Assembly: GCA_017454815.1 (NCBI GenBank)
Contig: JAFTCG010000058.1
Coordinates: 1-33,906, forward strand
Length of the DNA: 33,906 nucleotides
Direction: 5' to 3'
From: Clostridia bacterium
GTDB taxonomy: Bacteria; Bacillota; Clostridia; Oscillospirales; Acutalibacteraceae
Part shown: piece by piece, positions 7,784-15,840 of the stretch
Layout of the letters: each line of letters opens with the position of its first letter
How positions within the stretch are numbered: position 1 is the first letter of the stretch
Translations under genes and position numbers: made by a program
The notes under the pieces: model-generated
What the model was told of the DNA's origin: nothing
Database searches by the model: none
The model's input: the letters and a program-made list of their open reading frames with translations, nothing else

Positions 7784-8367
7784 TTTGAATAAAGCTTCCT
7801 TGTTTTAATATAATCGTAAACCTTCGGCGCGAGCAGAGCCGAAACGTCTTCGCCGTTTTTGACTTTCTCCCTGATCTGAGTCGAACTGACTTCAAACGGC
7901 TCGGCGCTGCAAAAGATAAACCTGTCGGAAAAAGGGGAGAGGATATCATTTGTGACGTCGTCTTCCTCATATCTTCTGCAAACGCACAGCTTGCAAAGCG
8001 CGAGAACGTCCTCGTATCTGTACCATTCGTGGAACGTCCGGAACATATCAGTGCCCATCAGGAAAAACATCTCGGAGCCGGGGTACTGCTCCTTCAGGGC
8101 GCAAAGCGTGTCGTAGGAAAAGCTCTTTCCGCCGCGGTCGATCTCCAGCGGGCTGACCTCGACTTTTTCGACGTCTTCAAACGCAAGAGAACACATGGTG
8201 AACCTGTCCTCGCCGCTTGAGATGCCTTCGCGTATCTTGTGGGGCGGGATATAAGTCGGGACGATGAGAATCAAGTCAAAATCCATCATCGCGATAAAGT
8301 TTTCGCACAGTTTCCTGTGGCCGAGATGGGGCGGATCGAAAGTCCCGCCGAGCAAAGCGATTTTCAT
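7780..8367 (-). CDS. nadD: Nicotinate-nucleotide adenylyltransferase
   Basis: 195 residues, of normal length. This enzyme joins nicotinate mononucleotide and ATP to deamido-NAD in NAD synthesis. The nucleotidyltransferase motif 'GGTFDPPHLGH' (residues 7-17) and the C-terminal 'SSTQIREKV' signature are both present. ATG at 8367 overlaps the end of yhbY by 4 bp and the stop overlaps yqeK by 4 bp, so the three genes are translationally coupled. Confidence 0.98.
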   Translation of the reverse strand: MKIALLGGTFDPPHLGHRKLCENFIAMMDFDLILIVPTYIPPHKIREGISSGEDRFTMCSLAFEDVEKVEVSPLEIDRGGKSFSYDTLCALKEQYPGSEMFFLMGTDMFRTFHEWYRYEDVLALCKLCVCRRYEEDDVTNDILSPFSDRFIFCSAEPFEVSSTQIREKVKNGEDVSALLAPKVYDYIKTRKLYSK

Positions 8368-8663
8368 TTTTTCTTCTTCTTTTCGTCCTTGTGAAGTTCG
8401 GGGTTGTATTTGTAAAAGACCATGCTTCCGCCGACGACCTGGACGACTTCGGCGCCTGTTCTCTCGGCGATCTCGTCCGCCGCCTGACGGGGAGTTATCG
8501 GAGAAGTTTCGAGCAGGACTTTCAGCTTTATCAGCTCTCTTTTGTAAAGCGCGTCCTCGGCCTGCTTGATGAAAGCGTCGCTGATGCCGCCTTTGCCGAT
8601 CTGGAAAAGCGGCTCAAGGCTGTTCGCCTGTCCGCGAAGAATTGCTCTTTGCTTGCTTGTCAT
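8364..8663 (-). CDS. yhbY: YhbY/CRM-domain ribosome assembly protein
   Basis: A 99-residue RNA-binding protein of the CRM (YhbY) family, which associates with pre-50S ribosomal particles. The fold signature is present: 'RAILRGQANSLEPLFQIGKGGISDAFIKQ' with the GKGG loop at about residues 23-26, followed by 'ELIKLKVLLE' and 'VVQVVGGSMVFYKY'. The C-terminus ends in a run of five lysines. The ribosome binding site AAAGGAA lies 9 nt before the ATG. The gene overlaps nadD by 4 bp, and 12 bp separate it from rdgB. Confidence 0.95.
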   Translation of the reverse strand: MTSKQRAILRGQANSLEPLFQIGKGGISDAFIKQAEDALYKRELIKLKVLLETSPITPRQAADEIAERTGAEVVQVVGGSMVFYKYNPELHKDEKKKKK

Positions 8664-8675
8664 ATCGTATTTCCT

Positions 8676-9272
8676 TTACTGATCAAAATTTATTTTTTTT
8701 AGCTCCTTCACCAGAAGGCGAAGGGCGTTCCCGCGGTGGGATACTGCGTCCTTTTCCTCGCTCGTCATCTCGCCGAAACAGCCGTATTCGGTCAAAAACA
8801 GCGGATCGTAGCCGAAGCCGCCGCTGCCGTGCCTTTCAAAGGCGATCTCGCCCTTGCATTCGCCCTTGACAACGATCTCGCCGCCGTCGGGGAAAACGCA
8901 GCAGATGCAGCAGACAAATTTTGCCGTCCTGTCCTCTTTATTGACGTTTTCAAGCTCTTTGAGGAGCTTTTCGTTGTTGAGTTTATCGTTGCCGTCTTCG
9001 CCGCCGTACCTTGCGGAGTAGATCCCCGGAGCGCCGCCCAGAGCGTCGACGCAGAGCCCCGAATCGTCGGCAATGCAGGGGAGAGAAGTGTCCCGAAGGC
9101 CGGACAGGGCTTTAAGCCTTGCGTTTTCTTCAAAAGTTTTGCCGGTTTCTTCGACTTCGGTCAGCACAACGCCGAGGTCGTCCGCGGTGAGAACTTTGAT
9201 GCCAAGGGGGGCGAGCAGTCGCTGCATTTCAGACTGTTTTTTTCTGTTGTGAGTGGCGATGAGAAAATCCAT
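8676..9272 (-). CDS. rdgB: Non-canonical purine NTP pyrophosphatase (XTP/dITP)
   Basis: A 198-residue Ham1/RdgB-family enzyme that removes ITP, dITP and XTP from the nucleotide pool. Signatures are 'IATHNRKKQSEM' at the N-terminus, 'ADDSGLCVDALGGAPGIYSARYGG', 'GSGGFGYDPLF' and 'SHRGNAL'. ATG at 9272 is chosen: it follows AGGAAG, and the open frame further upstream is only the antisense-like overlap with ftsY and has no homology. The start lies 4 nt beyond the ftsY stop, so the two are coupled. Confidence 0.97.
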   Translation of the reverse strand: MDFLIATHNRKKQSEMQRLLAPLGIKVLTADDLGVVLTEVEETGKTFEENARLKALSGLRDTSLPCIADDSGLCVDALGGAPGIYSARYGGEDGNDKLNNEKLLKELENVNKEDRTAKFVCCICCVFPDGGEIVVKGECKGEIAFERHGSGGFGYDPLFLTEYGCFGEMTSEEKDAVSHRGNALRLLVKELKKINFDQ

Positions 9273-9276
9273 ATTA

Positions 9277-10227
9277 TTATTCTTCTTCCTGTGCGATTTC
9301 GTCGTCTTCTTTGGGCGGCTCGGATTCAAAGAGACCTTCCGCAAAAGCCTTCGGGTCAAACGGCTGGAGATCATCCATCTGTTCGCCGACGCCGACGAAT
9401 TTGACGGGAACACGCAGGTCGTTCTTGATTGAGAGCACAACGCCGCCTCTTGCGGTACCGTCGAGCTTTGTGAGGACGATGCCGGTGATCTCCGCAACGT
9501 TTTTGAATTCTCTGGCCTGGTTCACGGCGTTCTGACCCGTCGTTGCGTCAAGAACGAGCAAACTTTCTCGGTCGGAGTACGGGAGCTCCCTGTCGATGAC
9601 TCTGTAGATTTTTTCGAGCTCATCCATAAGGTTTTTCTTATTGTGAAGTCTTCCGGCGGTGTCGCAGATGATGACATCGACGTTCCTCGCTTTACCTGCC
9701 TGGATGGTGTCGAAAACGACGGCGGCGGGGTCCGCGCCCTCTTTGTGTTTGACGATGTCAACGCCTGCACGGTCAGCCCAGATCTGGAGCTGGTCGATGG
9801 CAGCGGCGCGGAAAGTGTCGGCGGCACCAAGGAGGACTTTTTTGCCCTGAGCTTTGTACATCGCCGCCATTTTGCCGATGGTCGTCGTTTTGCCGACACC
9901 GTTGACGCCGATGACGAGGATGACGGAAGGAACGGTGATGAGCTCCATCTGCTCGTCGCCCGTCAGCATTTCTTCAACGATCTCCTTGATCTGCTGTTTC
10001 ACACGCTCGGGAGTGCCGATATTCTTGTCCTTCACCCTCTGGCGAAGTTTTTCAACGATCTCCTGCGCCGTGTTTATGCCGACGTCACCCATGACGAGGA
10101 TCTCTTCAAGATCTTCGTAGAGAGATTCGTCGATGTCCTTGTAGCTGTGGAGCATATTTTCGATAGCTCCCGCCATGCTTTCTCTCGTTTTTTTAAGTCC
10201 GAGGTTGAATTTTTTAAATAATCCCAT
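9277..10227 (-). CDS. ftsY: Signal recognition particle receptor FtsY
   Basis: A 316-residue SRP-family GTPase that docks SRP-bound ribosomes at the membrane. The NG domain is complete: P-loop '[10 protein letters not shown]' (107-116), '[13 protein letters not shown]' (135-147), 'DTAGR' (189-193), 'TKLDG' (253-257) and the closing '[13 protein letters not shown]'. The long acidic A domain of E. coli is absent, as in many Firmicutes. Unusually, the acidic stretch is at the C-terminus ('[16 protein letters not shown]'). The ribosome binding site AAGGAG is well placed before the ATG at 10227. It lies 50 bp after mrdA in the same direction, with no terminator visible between them. Confidence 0.97.
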   Translation of the reverse strand: MGLFKKFNLGLKKTRESMAGAIENMLHSYKDIDESLYEDLEEILVMGDVGINTAQEIVEKLRQRVKDKNIGTPERVKQQIKEIVEEMLTGDEQMELITVPSVILVIGVNGVGKTTTIGKMAAMYKAQGKKVLLGAADTFRAAAIDQLQIWADRAGVDIVKHKEGADPAAVVFDTIQAGKARNVDVIICDTAGRLHNKKNLMDELEKIYRVIDRELPYSDRESLLVLDATTGQNAVNQAREFKNVAEITGIVLTKLDGTARGGVVLSIKNDLRVPVKFVGVGEQMDDLQPFDPKAFAEGLFESEPPKEDDEIAQEEE

Positions 10228-10277
10228 GGGACAATTCTCCTTGATATGCTATTATTTTTTAAAGCAACGTGCCGCGT

Positions 10278-12386
10278 CTATTGAAGCAACGTGTCGTTTG
10301 AGTTGCCGTTTGGCTGAGTTGTCGTTCCCTGAACGCTTTCGTCGGTCGTGGGAATGCCTTCAAGCAGCGCGGAAGCGTCGTCGTTTTGCGATTTAAAATA
10401 GTATGAATAAATGTCTCTCGCGACGGGGGCTACGGACGCGCCGGAAGTACCGCCCTCGAGGGCGACGCAAATGGCAATCTGCGGGTTTTCATAAGGCGCG
10501 AAGGTGATGAGAAAACCGTTTGTGGCGATGACCTTCTGGCCGTTGACGTATCTTTCAACCTGGGAGGTACCTGTTTTTGCGCCCGCCTTGATAGGAAGCT
10601 TTGAGAACACGTCCGCGCAAAAGCCGACGGTTCCGACGAGGTACATGCCCTCACGCACGAGGTCGTAGTAACCGGCGCTGATGTCGTTTTTGTGGGCAAT
10701 CGTCGGCGAGTTTTCCCAAACGGTCGTGGAGTAGTCGTAAGTTTTGATGGATTTGAGAAGAGTGCGCTTGTACCTTGTGCCGCCGTTCGCGACTGTGGCG
10801 CAGTAGTTTGCAAGCTGGATCGGAGTTACAAGGTCGCCCGCGTTACCGATCGCCGACTGAAGCGTAAAACCGGGGTACCAGACCTGGCTGATGGATTGCC
10901 TGTATTCGGGGCTGTCGACAACGCCGACGGCTTCGTCGATCTCAACGCCCGTCTTCTGGCCGAAGCCGAAAAGGTCTTTGTATTTGTTGAGGGTGTCGAT
11001 GCCGAGCAGACGTCCCATCTCGTAAAAGAAGCTGTTGCAGGAATAGTTTATGGCGCTGACGACGTTGACGCTGCCGTGCGCGCCGGTACATCTGAGCTTC
11101 AGATCCTTGTATTCGTATATCTGACTGCAAAAGACAGTGTTTTCTTCAGTAATGACGTTTTCGTTCAACGCGGCGAGCGCAACACAGGGTTTCATCGTGG
11201 AGCCGGGAGCGTATGCGCTCAGGAACGCCCTGTTCCAAAGCGGAGCGGCTTCGTCCTTTGCGAGCTTTTCGTAGTCCTTGTTGTAATCCTCAAGATTGTA
11301 GCTTGGGTAGGTCGCCGCCGCCAGAACGTCCGAGGAGTTGACGTCGAGGACAACAACGGAGCCTGCCGGAGCAGTGCCGACGATCTCCGGCGCGAGCTCG
11401 TCAAGACAGTTTTTCAAAGCGTTCTGGGCGACCTTCTGAATCTTGGAGTCGATGGTCAGTATCACGCTGTTGCCCTGGACGGGGTCTTTCGTGTATTGGG
11501 TGGAGGTGTTGCCGTCGGCGTCGGTGTAAAGGGTTTTGTAGCCGTCTTCGCCGCGCAGGTCGTCTTCCATGGCGAGCTCGATGCCGTTCTTGCCGATGAC
11601 GTCCGTCATGGAATAAGTGTCTTTTTTCTCGGCGTATTCCTCTGCGCTGATGTTGCCGACCATGCCGACGATGTGCGGCGCAAGGGTCGGGTCGGTGTAT
11701 TCCCTGTAGGTCACGATCTCGACGTCAACGCCGGGAAATTTTTTGCTGTTTTCCTTTATAATAGACACAAGCTCGTCCGAAACGTCGTCGGCAAACGTGT
11801 AGGAGTTCGAGGAGTTGAACACGTTTTTGAGCATGCCGTAGCACACGGAGCCGATCTTCAGCGCGTCCTCGGTGCTGTAGTCGGCGAGGGAATACCTGTC
11901 GATCAGGGCGTCCATGCAGTTGTCGGGGGTGGCGTAGCTGTTGAGGTTGAGCATATCCTTGCTCTTGAAGGCGGAGATGTCGTTGTCGCTGTTTTCTTTG
12001 AAAGCGACTTGCCCGTCTTCGTTGATCTCGAGGGGGAGACAGTCGATCCATTCTTCGCCGCGGGATTCAAAAAGCCTGATGAGAGCAAGGATCTCTTCGT
12101 TTCGGATCTTCTGGAGCTCCGGCTTTTTGGAGTATTCGGGGAAATCTGAGCCGTAGAAGACGATGGCGTTGCCCTGCCTGTTCGCAACGAGCGGGGTGCC
12201 GTTTCGGTCAAGGATCTCGCCGCGCGAAGCTTTGACGTTGATTACTTGGGAGGCAACGCTCTCGCCGACTTTTGAATATTCCTTGCCCTTGACGATCTGG
12301 AAAAAACCGAATCGGATGATGAATGCCGCAAAAATGCAGACTATCAGACCGATGAAGATGAAATCTCTTCTGCTGAGTTTTCTCAA
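10278..12386 (-). CDS. mrdA: Penicillin-binding protein 2 (elongasome transpeptidase)
   Basis: A 702-residue class B PBP that cross-links peptidoglycan during side-wall growth. One N-terminal membrane helix (about 9-30) is followed by the pedestal domain ('RGEILDRNGTPLVAN' at 55-69) and the transpeptidase domain with SxxK at Ser396-Lys399, SCN at 449-451 and KTG at 604-606. A short Thr/Gln/Asn-rich tail follows residue 675. The start is TTG at 12386: it lies 8 nt after a near-perfect AAGGAGG, and no in-frame ATG lies close by. It is 43 bp downstream of mreD in the mre operon. The partner rodA and the min genes, often next door in Clostridia, are absent from this cluster. Confidence 0.96.
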   Translation of the reverse strand: MRKLSRRDFIFIGLIVCIFAAFIIRFGFFQIVKGKEYSKVGESVASQVINVKASRGEILDRNGTPLVANRQGNAIVFYGSDFPEYSKKPELQKIRNEEILALIRLFESRGEEWIDCLPLEINEDGQVAFKENSDNDISAFKSKDMLNLNSYATPDNCMDALIDRYSLADYSTEDALKIGSVCYGMLKNVFNSSNSYTFADDVSDELVSIIKENSKKFPGVDVEIVTYREYTDPTLAPHIVGMVGNISAEEYAEKKDTYSMTDVIGKNGIELAMEDDLRGEDGYKTLYTDADGNTSTQYTKDPVQGNSVILTIDSKIQKVAQNALKNCLDELAPEIVGTAPAGSVVVLDVNSSDVLAAATYPSYNLEDYNKDYEKLAKDEAAPLWNRAFLSAYAPGSTMKPCVALAALNENVITEENTVFCSQIYEYKDLKLRCTGAHGSVNVVSAINYSCNSFFYEMGRLLGIDTLNKYKDLFGFGQKTGVEIDEAVGVVDSPEYRQSISQVWYPGFTLQSAIGNAGDLVTPIQLANYCATVANGGTRYKRTLLKSIKTYDYSTTVWENSPTIAHKNDISAGYYDLVREGMYLVGTVGFCADVFSKLPIKAGAKTGTSQVERYVNGQKVIATNGFLITFAPYENPQIAICVALEGGTSGASVAPVARDIYSYYFKSQNDDASALLEGIPTTDESVQGTTTQPNGNSNDTLLQ

Positions 12387-12429
12387 AGCGCTTACCTCCT
12401 TTCAGAAGGGGATATAGTTTAAGCGAGTA

Positions 12430-12945
12430 TCACATTTCGCTGAATTTTCTGTGGATGAAATTGATGAAATAGTAGATCGGGACGCTGATGACTCCGGTGA
12501 CGAGGAAAGACGGGATATAAAACCTGAACAGTGCATAAGCTGCGCCGCCGTTTCCGTTCGTGACGACGAACAAAAGCCAATAGAGAATCTCGTGGAGGAA
12601 AATCGCGCCGAAATTCAGTATCAGGGCGGTTACGAGAAAATTCCGCAGCCTTTTCTGGACTGCATACGAGGTCAGGAAAGCGCAAAGGCAAAGGAAAACC
12701 GTGTTGAAGCATACGCTCTGCGCCGAAACGCTGTCCCAGAAAACGCCGGCGATGAGAGCCGCGCAAAGGCTGATGATCTCGCCCTGGAACATCGAGATGC
12801 AGACGACAACAGGGATCGTGTAGAGAATGCCAACGCCGAAGAATTTCTGAAAAAACGAGTCGGAGAACTGCACAATGCAGGCAAAGACGACAATGGCGGC
12901 GAGGATCAGTCTTTTGATGTGCGCGTTGCGGCTTTCTCTGTTCAT
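12430..12945 (-). CDS. mreD: Rod shape-determining membrane protein MreD
   Basis: A 171-residue, strongly hydrophobic protein with about five membrane segments ('LILAAIVVFACIVQF', 'GILYTIPVVVCISMF', 'IISLCAALIAGVFW', 'TVFLCLCAFLTSYAV', 'FYIPSFLVTGVISVPIYYFI'). Length, topology and position between mreC and mrdA identify it as MreD, the integral membrane part of the elongasome. Sequence conservation in this family is low, so the context carries much of the call. The overlapping 12419-12955 frame is a shadow. Confidence 0.93.
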   Translation of the reverse strand: MNRESRNAHIKRLILAAIVVFACIVQFSDSFFQKFFGVGILYTIPVVVCISMFQGEIISLCAALIAGVFWDSVSAQSVCFNTVFLCLCAFLTSYAVQKRLRNFLVTALILNFGAIFLHEILYWLLFVVTNGNGGAAYALFRFYIPSFLVTGVISVPIYYFINFIHRKFSEM

Positions 12946-12976
12946 TTTTGTTCACCCTCTCAGATTTTGTCGGGGA

Positions 12977-13831
12977 TCACTCTTCCGATTGACCCTGCTG
13001 TCCCTTGAAGGACGTCAGAACGAAAACGTTCTGGAGGTCGGGGATGTTGACCTGCGTTTTGATCACGGCGTAGGAAGAAAAACCGTGCTTGTCGTTGAGA
13101 ACGTCGGAGACGGTGCCGATGATCAGATCTTTGGGATAAATGCCGCCGATACCGGTCGTGCAGATGACCGATCCCTTCGTGATGGCGGTGTTCCTTTCGA
13201 GACCCGGCAGATAGCATTCTTCCCTGAGTGCCATTTCGGCGTTGGAGGTGACGTAACCGTATTCGCTGCTTTGCGTGTCATATGCGCTGACGTTGACCTT
13301 CGGGTCGAGGATAGTCCTGACGACGCTCGTCGTCGGTCTGACGGACGAGATGACTCCGACAAGATGCTTGCCGAAGATAACGGGATCATCGACCTTTATA
13401 CCGTCCGCGGATCCTTTGCTGATGACGAAGGAGTAGAACAGGTCGACGCTGTCCTTTGAGATGACCGTCGCAGGCTCAAAAGTAAAGTCGGGGTTTTCCT
13501 CCTTTACGCCGAGGAACTCCTCGTAAAGAGTCAGCTTTTGCTTCGTCTGCTGATAGTCGATGAGCTGAAGCTGGTATTCTTCAAGAGTCTTTTCGAGCTC
13601 CTCAACTTTTGCCTTGTACGTCGAAGAAGAACGGAAATTCAGCGAAAAATCGGACAGCTTGCCGCTGACGTAGGTCGACAGGCGCTGTATCGGTGAAAAC
13701 ACGACGCTGAAAACCGAGGAAACGGGGGACGAGGCGTTTTGCGATACGGACGCAAAAATACTTCCGGCGACGATCGCGGCAATGACAACGACGAGTATTT
13801 TGAATTTTTTACCTTTAAAGAACTCGCTCAT
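12977..13831 (-). CDS. mreC: Rod shape-determining protein MreC
   Basis: 284 residues with one N-terminal membrane helix (about 11-30), a coiled coil at about 70-115 ('YKAKVEELEKTLEEYQLQLIDYQQTKQKL') and the beta-barrel MreC domain ('GKHLVGVISSVRPTTSVVRTILDPKVNVSAY', 'GIYPKDLIIGTVSDVLNDKHGFSSYAVIKTQVN', 'VFVLTSF'). It is an extracytoplasmic scaffold of the cell-wall elongation complex. The ribosome binding site GAGGTAA lies within a 13-nt palindrome (13833-13845) directly before the ATG at 13831. It lies 23 bp after mreB. Confidence 0.97.
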   Translation of the reverse strand: MSEFFKGKKFKILVVVIAAIVAGSIFASVSQNASSPVSSVFSVVFSPIQRLSTYVSGKLSDFSLNFRSSSTYKAKVEELEKTLEEYQLQLIDYQQTKQKLTLYEEFLGVKEENPDFTFEPATVISKDSVDLFYSFVISKGSADGIKVDDPVIFGKHLVGVISSVRPTTSVVRTILDPKVNVSAYDTQSSEYGYVTSNAEMALREECYLPGLERNTAITKGSVICTTGIGGIYPKDLIIGTVSDVLNDKHGFSSYAVIKTQVNIPDLQNVFVLTSFKGQQGQSEE

Positions 13832-13832
13832 T

Positions 13833-13845
13833 TGAGGTTACCTCA
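13833..13845. repeat. Palindrome over the mreC ribosome binding site
   Basis: TGAGGTTACCTCA is a perfect 6-bp-arm palindrome with one central base. It covers the Shine-Dalgarno of mreC, 1 nt from the ATG. The arms are too close to form a stable RNA hairpin, so any role would be at DNA level or through RNA dimerisation. Chance is quite possible. Confidence 0.35.
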
Positions 13846-13854
13846 CAATAAAAA

Positions 13855-14856
13855 TCATCTGGATCTCTTCAGCGCATTTGATTCAAGGCAAAGTCCCGCG
13901 CCGTTTGCAACGCAGTCGAGCGGATTTTCGGCGATATGCACGGGCATTTTGGTTTCGATGGCGATGAGCTTGTCGAGACCGCGCAGCAGTGCGCCGCCGC
14001 CGGTGAGCATGATGCCGTGATCCATGATGTCTGCCGAGAGCTCGGGCGGAGTTTTTTCAAGCGTCAGGCGGATCGCCTCAACGATCTGCTCGACGGAGTC
14101 GGCGAGAGCTTCCCTGACTTCGGCGGAAGAGATCTCGATCAGCTTCGGGAGACCGTCCATCTGGCTTCTGCCCTTGACGGTCATGCTGCCTTCGCCCTCG
14201 TAGGGATATGCGGAGCCGATGTTGATCTTGATTTCTTCTGCGGTACGCTCTCCGATGAGAACGTTGTGCTTTTTGCGGATGTATGTAATGATCGCTTCGT
14301 CGAAATTGTCTCCGGCGACCTTTGCAGAGCGGGAAGTGACGATGTCTCCCAGGGAGATCACGGCGACTTCGCTTGTACCTCCGCCGATGTCAACGACGAT
14401 GCTGCCGGTTGCGTCAAGCACGGGGAGACCTGCGCCGATAGCGGCAGCCATCGGCTCCTCGATGAGGCTGACGTATTTTGCGCCTGCGCTCCTTGCGGCG
14501 TCGTGAACGGCGCGCCTTTCGACCTCCGTAACGCCGGAGGGGATGCAGATCATGACCTTGGCTCTGGTGAAAAGAGAACCGCTGATCGCTTTGCGGATGA
14601 ATTCCTTGAGCATGTCCGAAGTGATGTCAAAGTCCGCGATAACGCCGTCCTTCAGGGGCCTTACCGCAGTAATCGAGCCGGGAGTCCTGCCTATCATTTC
14701 CTTCGCCTGAGTGCCGATGGCGACAACTCTCGGGGGGTTCATCCTTCCGTCAACGGCGACGACGGACGGCTCGCGGATGACGATACCCTTGCCTTTCATG
14801 AATACAAGAGTGTTTGCGGTTCCGAGATCGATGCCGATCTCCTGTGTAAATATCAT
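13855..14856 (-). CDS. mreB: Actin-like cell shape protein MreB
   Basis: 333 residues, the usual length. This cytoplasmic actin homologue forms membrane-bound filaments that guide the elongasome. ATPase motifs are clear: phosphate 1 'DLGTANT' (10-16), phosphate 2 '[14 protein letters not shown]', the adenosine motif '[16 protein letters not shown]', plus the family-typical '[23 protein letters not shown]' segment. A GGAGG ribosome binding site precedes the ATG. It follows the lipoprotein gene by 23 bp and probably shares its promoter at 15561-15589. Confidence 0.98.
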   Translation of the reverse strand: MIFTQEIGIDLGTANTLVFMKGKGIVIREPSVVAVDGRMNPPRVVAIGTQAKEMIGRTPGSITAVRPLKDGVIADFDITSDMLKEFIRKAISGSLFTRAKVMICIPSGVTEVERRAVHDAARSAGAKYVSLIEEPMAAAIGAGLPVLDATGSIVVDIGGGTSEVAVISLGDIVTSRSAKVAGDNFDEAIITYIRKKHNVLIGERTAEEIKINIGSAYPYEGEGSMTVKGRSQMDGLPKLIEISSAEVREALADSVEQIVEAIRLTLEKTPPELSADIMDHGIMLTGGGALLRGLDKLIAIETKMPVHIAENPLDCVANGAGLCLESNALKRSR

Positions 14857-14879
14857 AACTCTTTCTCCTCCCTGTAAGC

Positions 14880-15524
14880 TTATTTGAAAGCTATGCTGCC
14901 GATAACGGAAGCGAAGTCAACGCTGTCGGCGAGCTTTTTGTTAAATGAAGTGCTGACGACGTAGGTGGTGTCGTCAATGGCAAAGACGTAGTAGGACTTC
15001 TCATAGTTTTCGATGATCTTGTCCGACGAGATGACCTTTGCCGTGGCAAAGTCGAACTTCTGTTCGGTTTCTTTCCACTTGAAATCCCAATCGCTGAAGA
15101 GATCCTTGACCTGGTTGATGCAGTCGTCGACGGAGTTCGTCGAACGCAGGGTGAAGCTGATCTCCGCCTGGGATTCCTCGTTGAGCAGTTTCACGGTGTG
15201 GCCCTTTTGCATCTGCCATCCATCGGGGATCGCGAGCGAGAAATATTCACATTCGACGGTTTTGTCGTTGGCGATATAGTTCGGGAAATCAACCACGGAG
15301 GTGACGTCCTCGCCCTCGGCGTTTTGCTTTATCTTTCCGTTTTCGTCGGTTTCGTAGACGATAAGGTCACCCTTTTCGTCGGTTTCGGCAAACCCCTTAC
15401 CGTCCCTTTTTATGGTGTACTGCTGGCCGTTGTTGTCGGTCACGGCGTCGATTTTTCCGCTGCATGAGGCAAGCAGGCAGACGCTCGCCAGAACAAAAAC
15501 TACAGACAAAATTTTCCTTTTCAT
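14880..15524 (-). CDS. Lipoprotein of unknown function at the head of the mre operon
   Basis: A 214-residue protein with a lipoprotein signal peptide (charged MKRK, hydrophobic core, lipobox L18-A19-S20-Cys21), so it is predicted to be anchored on the outer face of the membrane. Residues about 30-90 contain acidic beta-hairpin-like repeats ('[30 protein letters not shown]'). Residues 90-214 form a compact alpha/beta domain ('[32 protein letters not shown]') resembling PsbP/MOG1-like lipoprotein domains; this resemblance is by pattern only. It is the first gene after the promoter, with a GGAGGT ribosome binding site. Its place suggests a link to the cell envelope, but no function can be assigned. 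Confidence 0.85.
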   Translation of the reverse strand: MKRKILSVVFVLASVCLLASCSGKIDAVTDNNGQQYTIKRDGKGFAETDEKGDLIVYETDENGKIKQNAEGEDVTSVVDFPNYIANDKTVECEYFSLAIPDGWQMQKGHTVKLLNEESQAEISFTLRSTNSVDDCINQVKDLFSDWDFKWKETEQKFDFATAKVISSDKIIENYEKSYYVFAIDDTTYVVSTSFNKKLADSVDFASVIGSIAFK

Positions 15525-15560
15525 TTCCTACCTCCGATACTATGAGTCATATATTTAGTT

Positions 15561-15589
15561 ATTATACCATTTAAAAGTGCCGAAATCAA
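15561..15589 (-). promoter_or_regulatory. Sigma-A promoter of the lipoprotein-mre-leuS operon
   Basis: On the minus strand: -35 TTGATT (15589-15584), 17-bp spacer, perfect -10 TATAAT (15566-15561), followed by GGAGGT before the ATG at 15524. It is the only strong promoter seen in front of the twelve co-directional genes, and no internal terminator was seen down to 4426. Confidence 0.88.
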
Positions 15590-15736
15590 CACCTTTGCAC
15601 CATTATTTTTTTAAACTTTGAAAACGGGATGCTTTGCGGACAAATGCGGTGCATTGCACATCCCGAAAAAGTCTTGTCTGAGGTGGGAAATCCGGTGATT
15701 TTTAATAATTTTTTATAGCATTAAACAGTTTTTTGC
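15590..15736. other. Central part of divergent intergenic region
   Basis: This lies between the divergent promoters. The only notable item is the AT-rich 18-mer TTTTTAATAATTTTTTAT at 15699-15716, repeated exactly at 22503-22520. No ORF or other element is supported. Confidence 0.4.
15699..15716 (+). repeat. AT-rich upstream element, copy 1
   Basis: The 18-nt string TTTTTAATAATTTTTTAT recurs without mismatch at 22503-22520. Here it ends 20 bp before the -35 box of the beta-helix gene. In the other copy it ends 11 bp before the putative -35 box of the first dockerin gene. The placement suits an UP-like element or a shared regulator site, although AT-rich strings can recur by chance. Confidence 0.45.
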
Positions 15737-15765
15737 TTGACTTTGAAAACAAATTGTGTTAATCT
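15737..15765 (+). promoter_or_regulatory. Sigma-A promoter of the beta-helix gene
   Basis: -35 TTGACT (15737-15742), 17-bp spacer, -10 TAATCT (15760-15765). The transcript would have a leader of about 70 nt before the ATG at 15841. Confidence 0.75.
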
Positions 15766-15840
15766 TAATCTGTGATTGAGTAGGGCTTTATAAGTCTTCG
15801 ACTCGGTCAAAAGATCTGATTTTCTATGGAGGAAAATAAC

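Noticed and set aside
8676..9497. Longer 273-residue version of RdgB
   Set aside because: The extra 75 residues overlap ftsY, are Ser/Arg-rich shadow sequence, and a proper ribosome binding site precedes the ATG at 9272.
10692..12149. 485-codon open frame on the plus strand
   Set aside because: Shadow of mrdA, whose active-site motifs are intact on the other strand.
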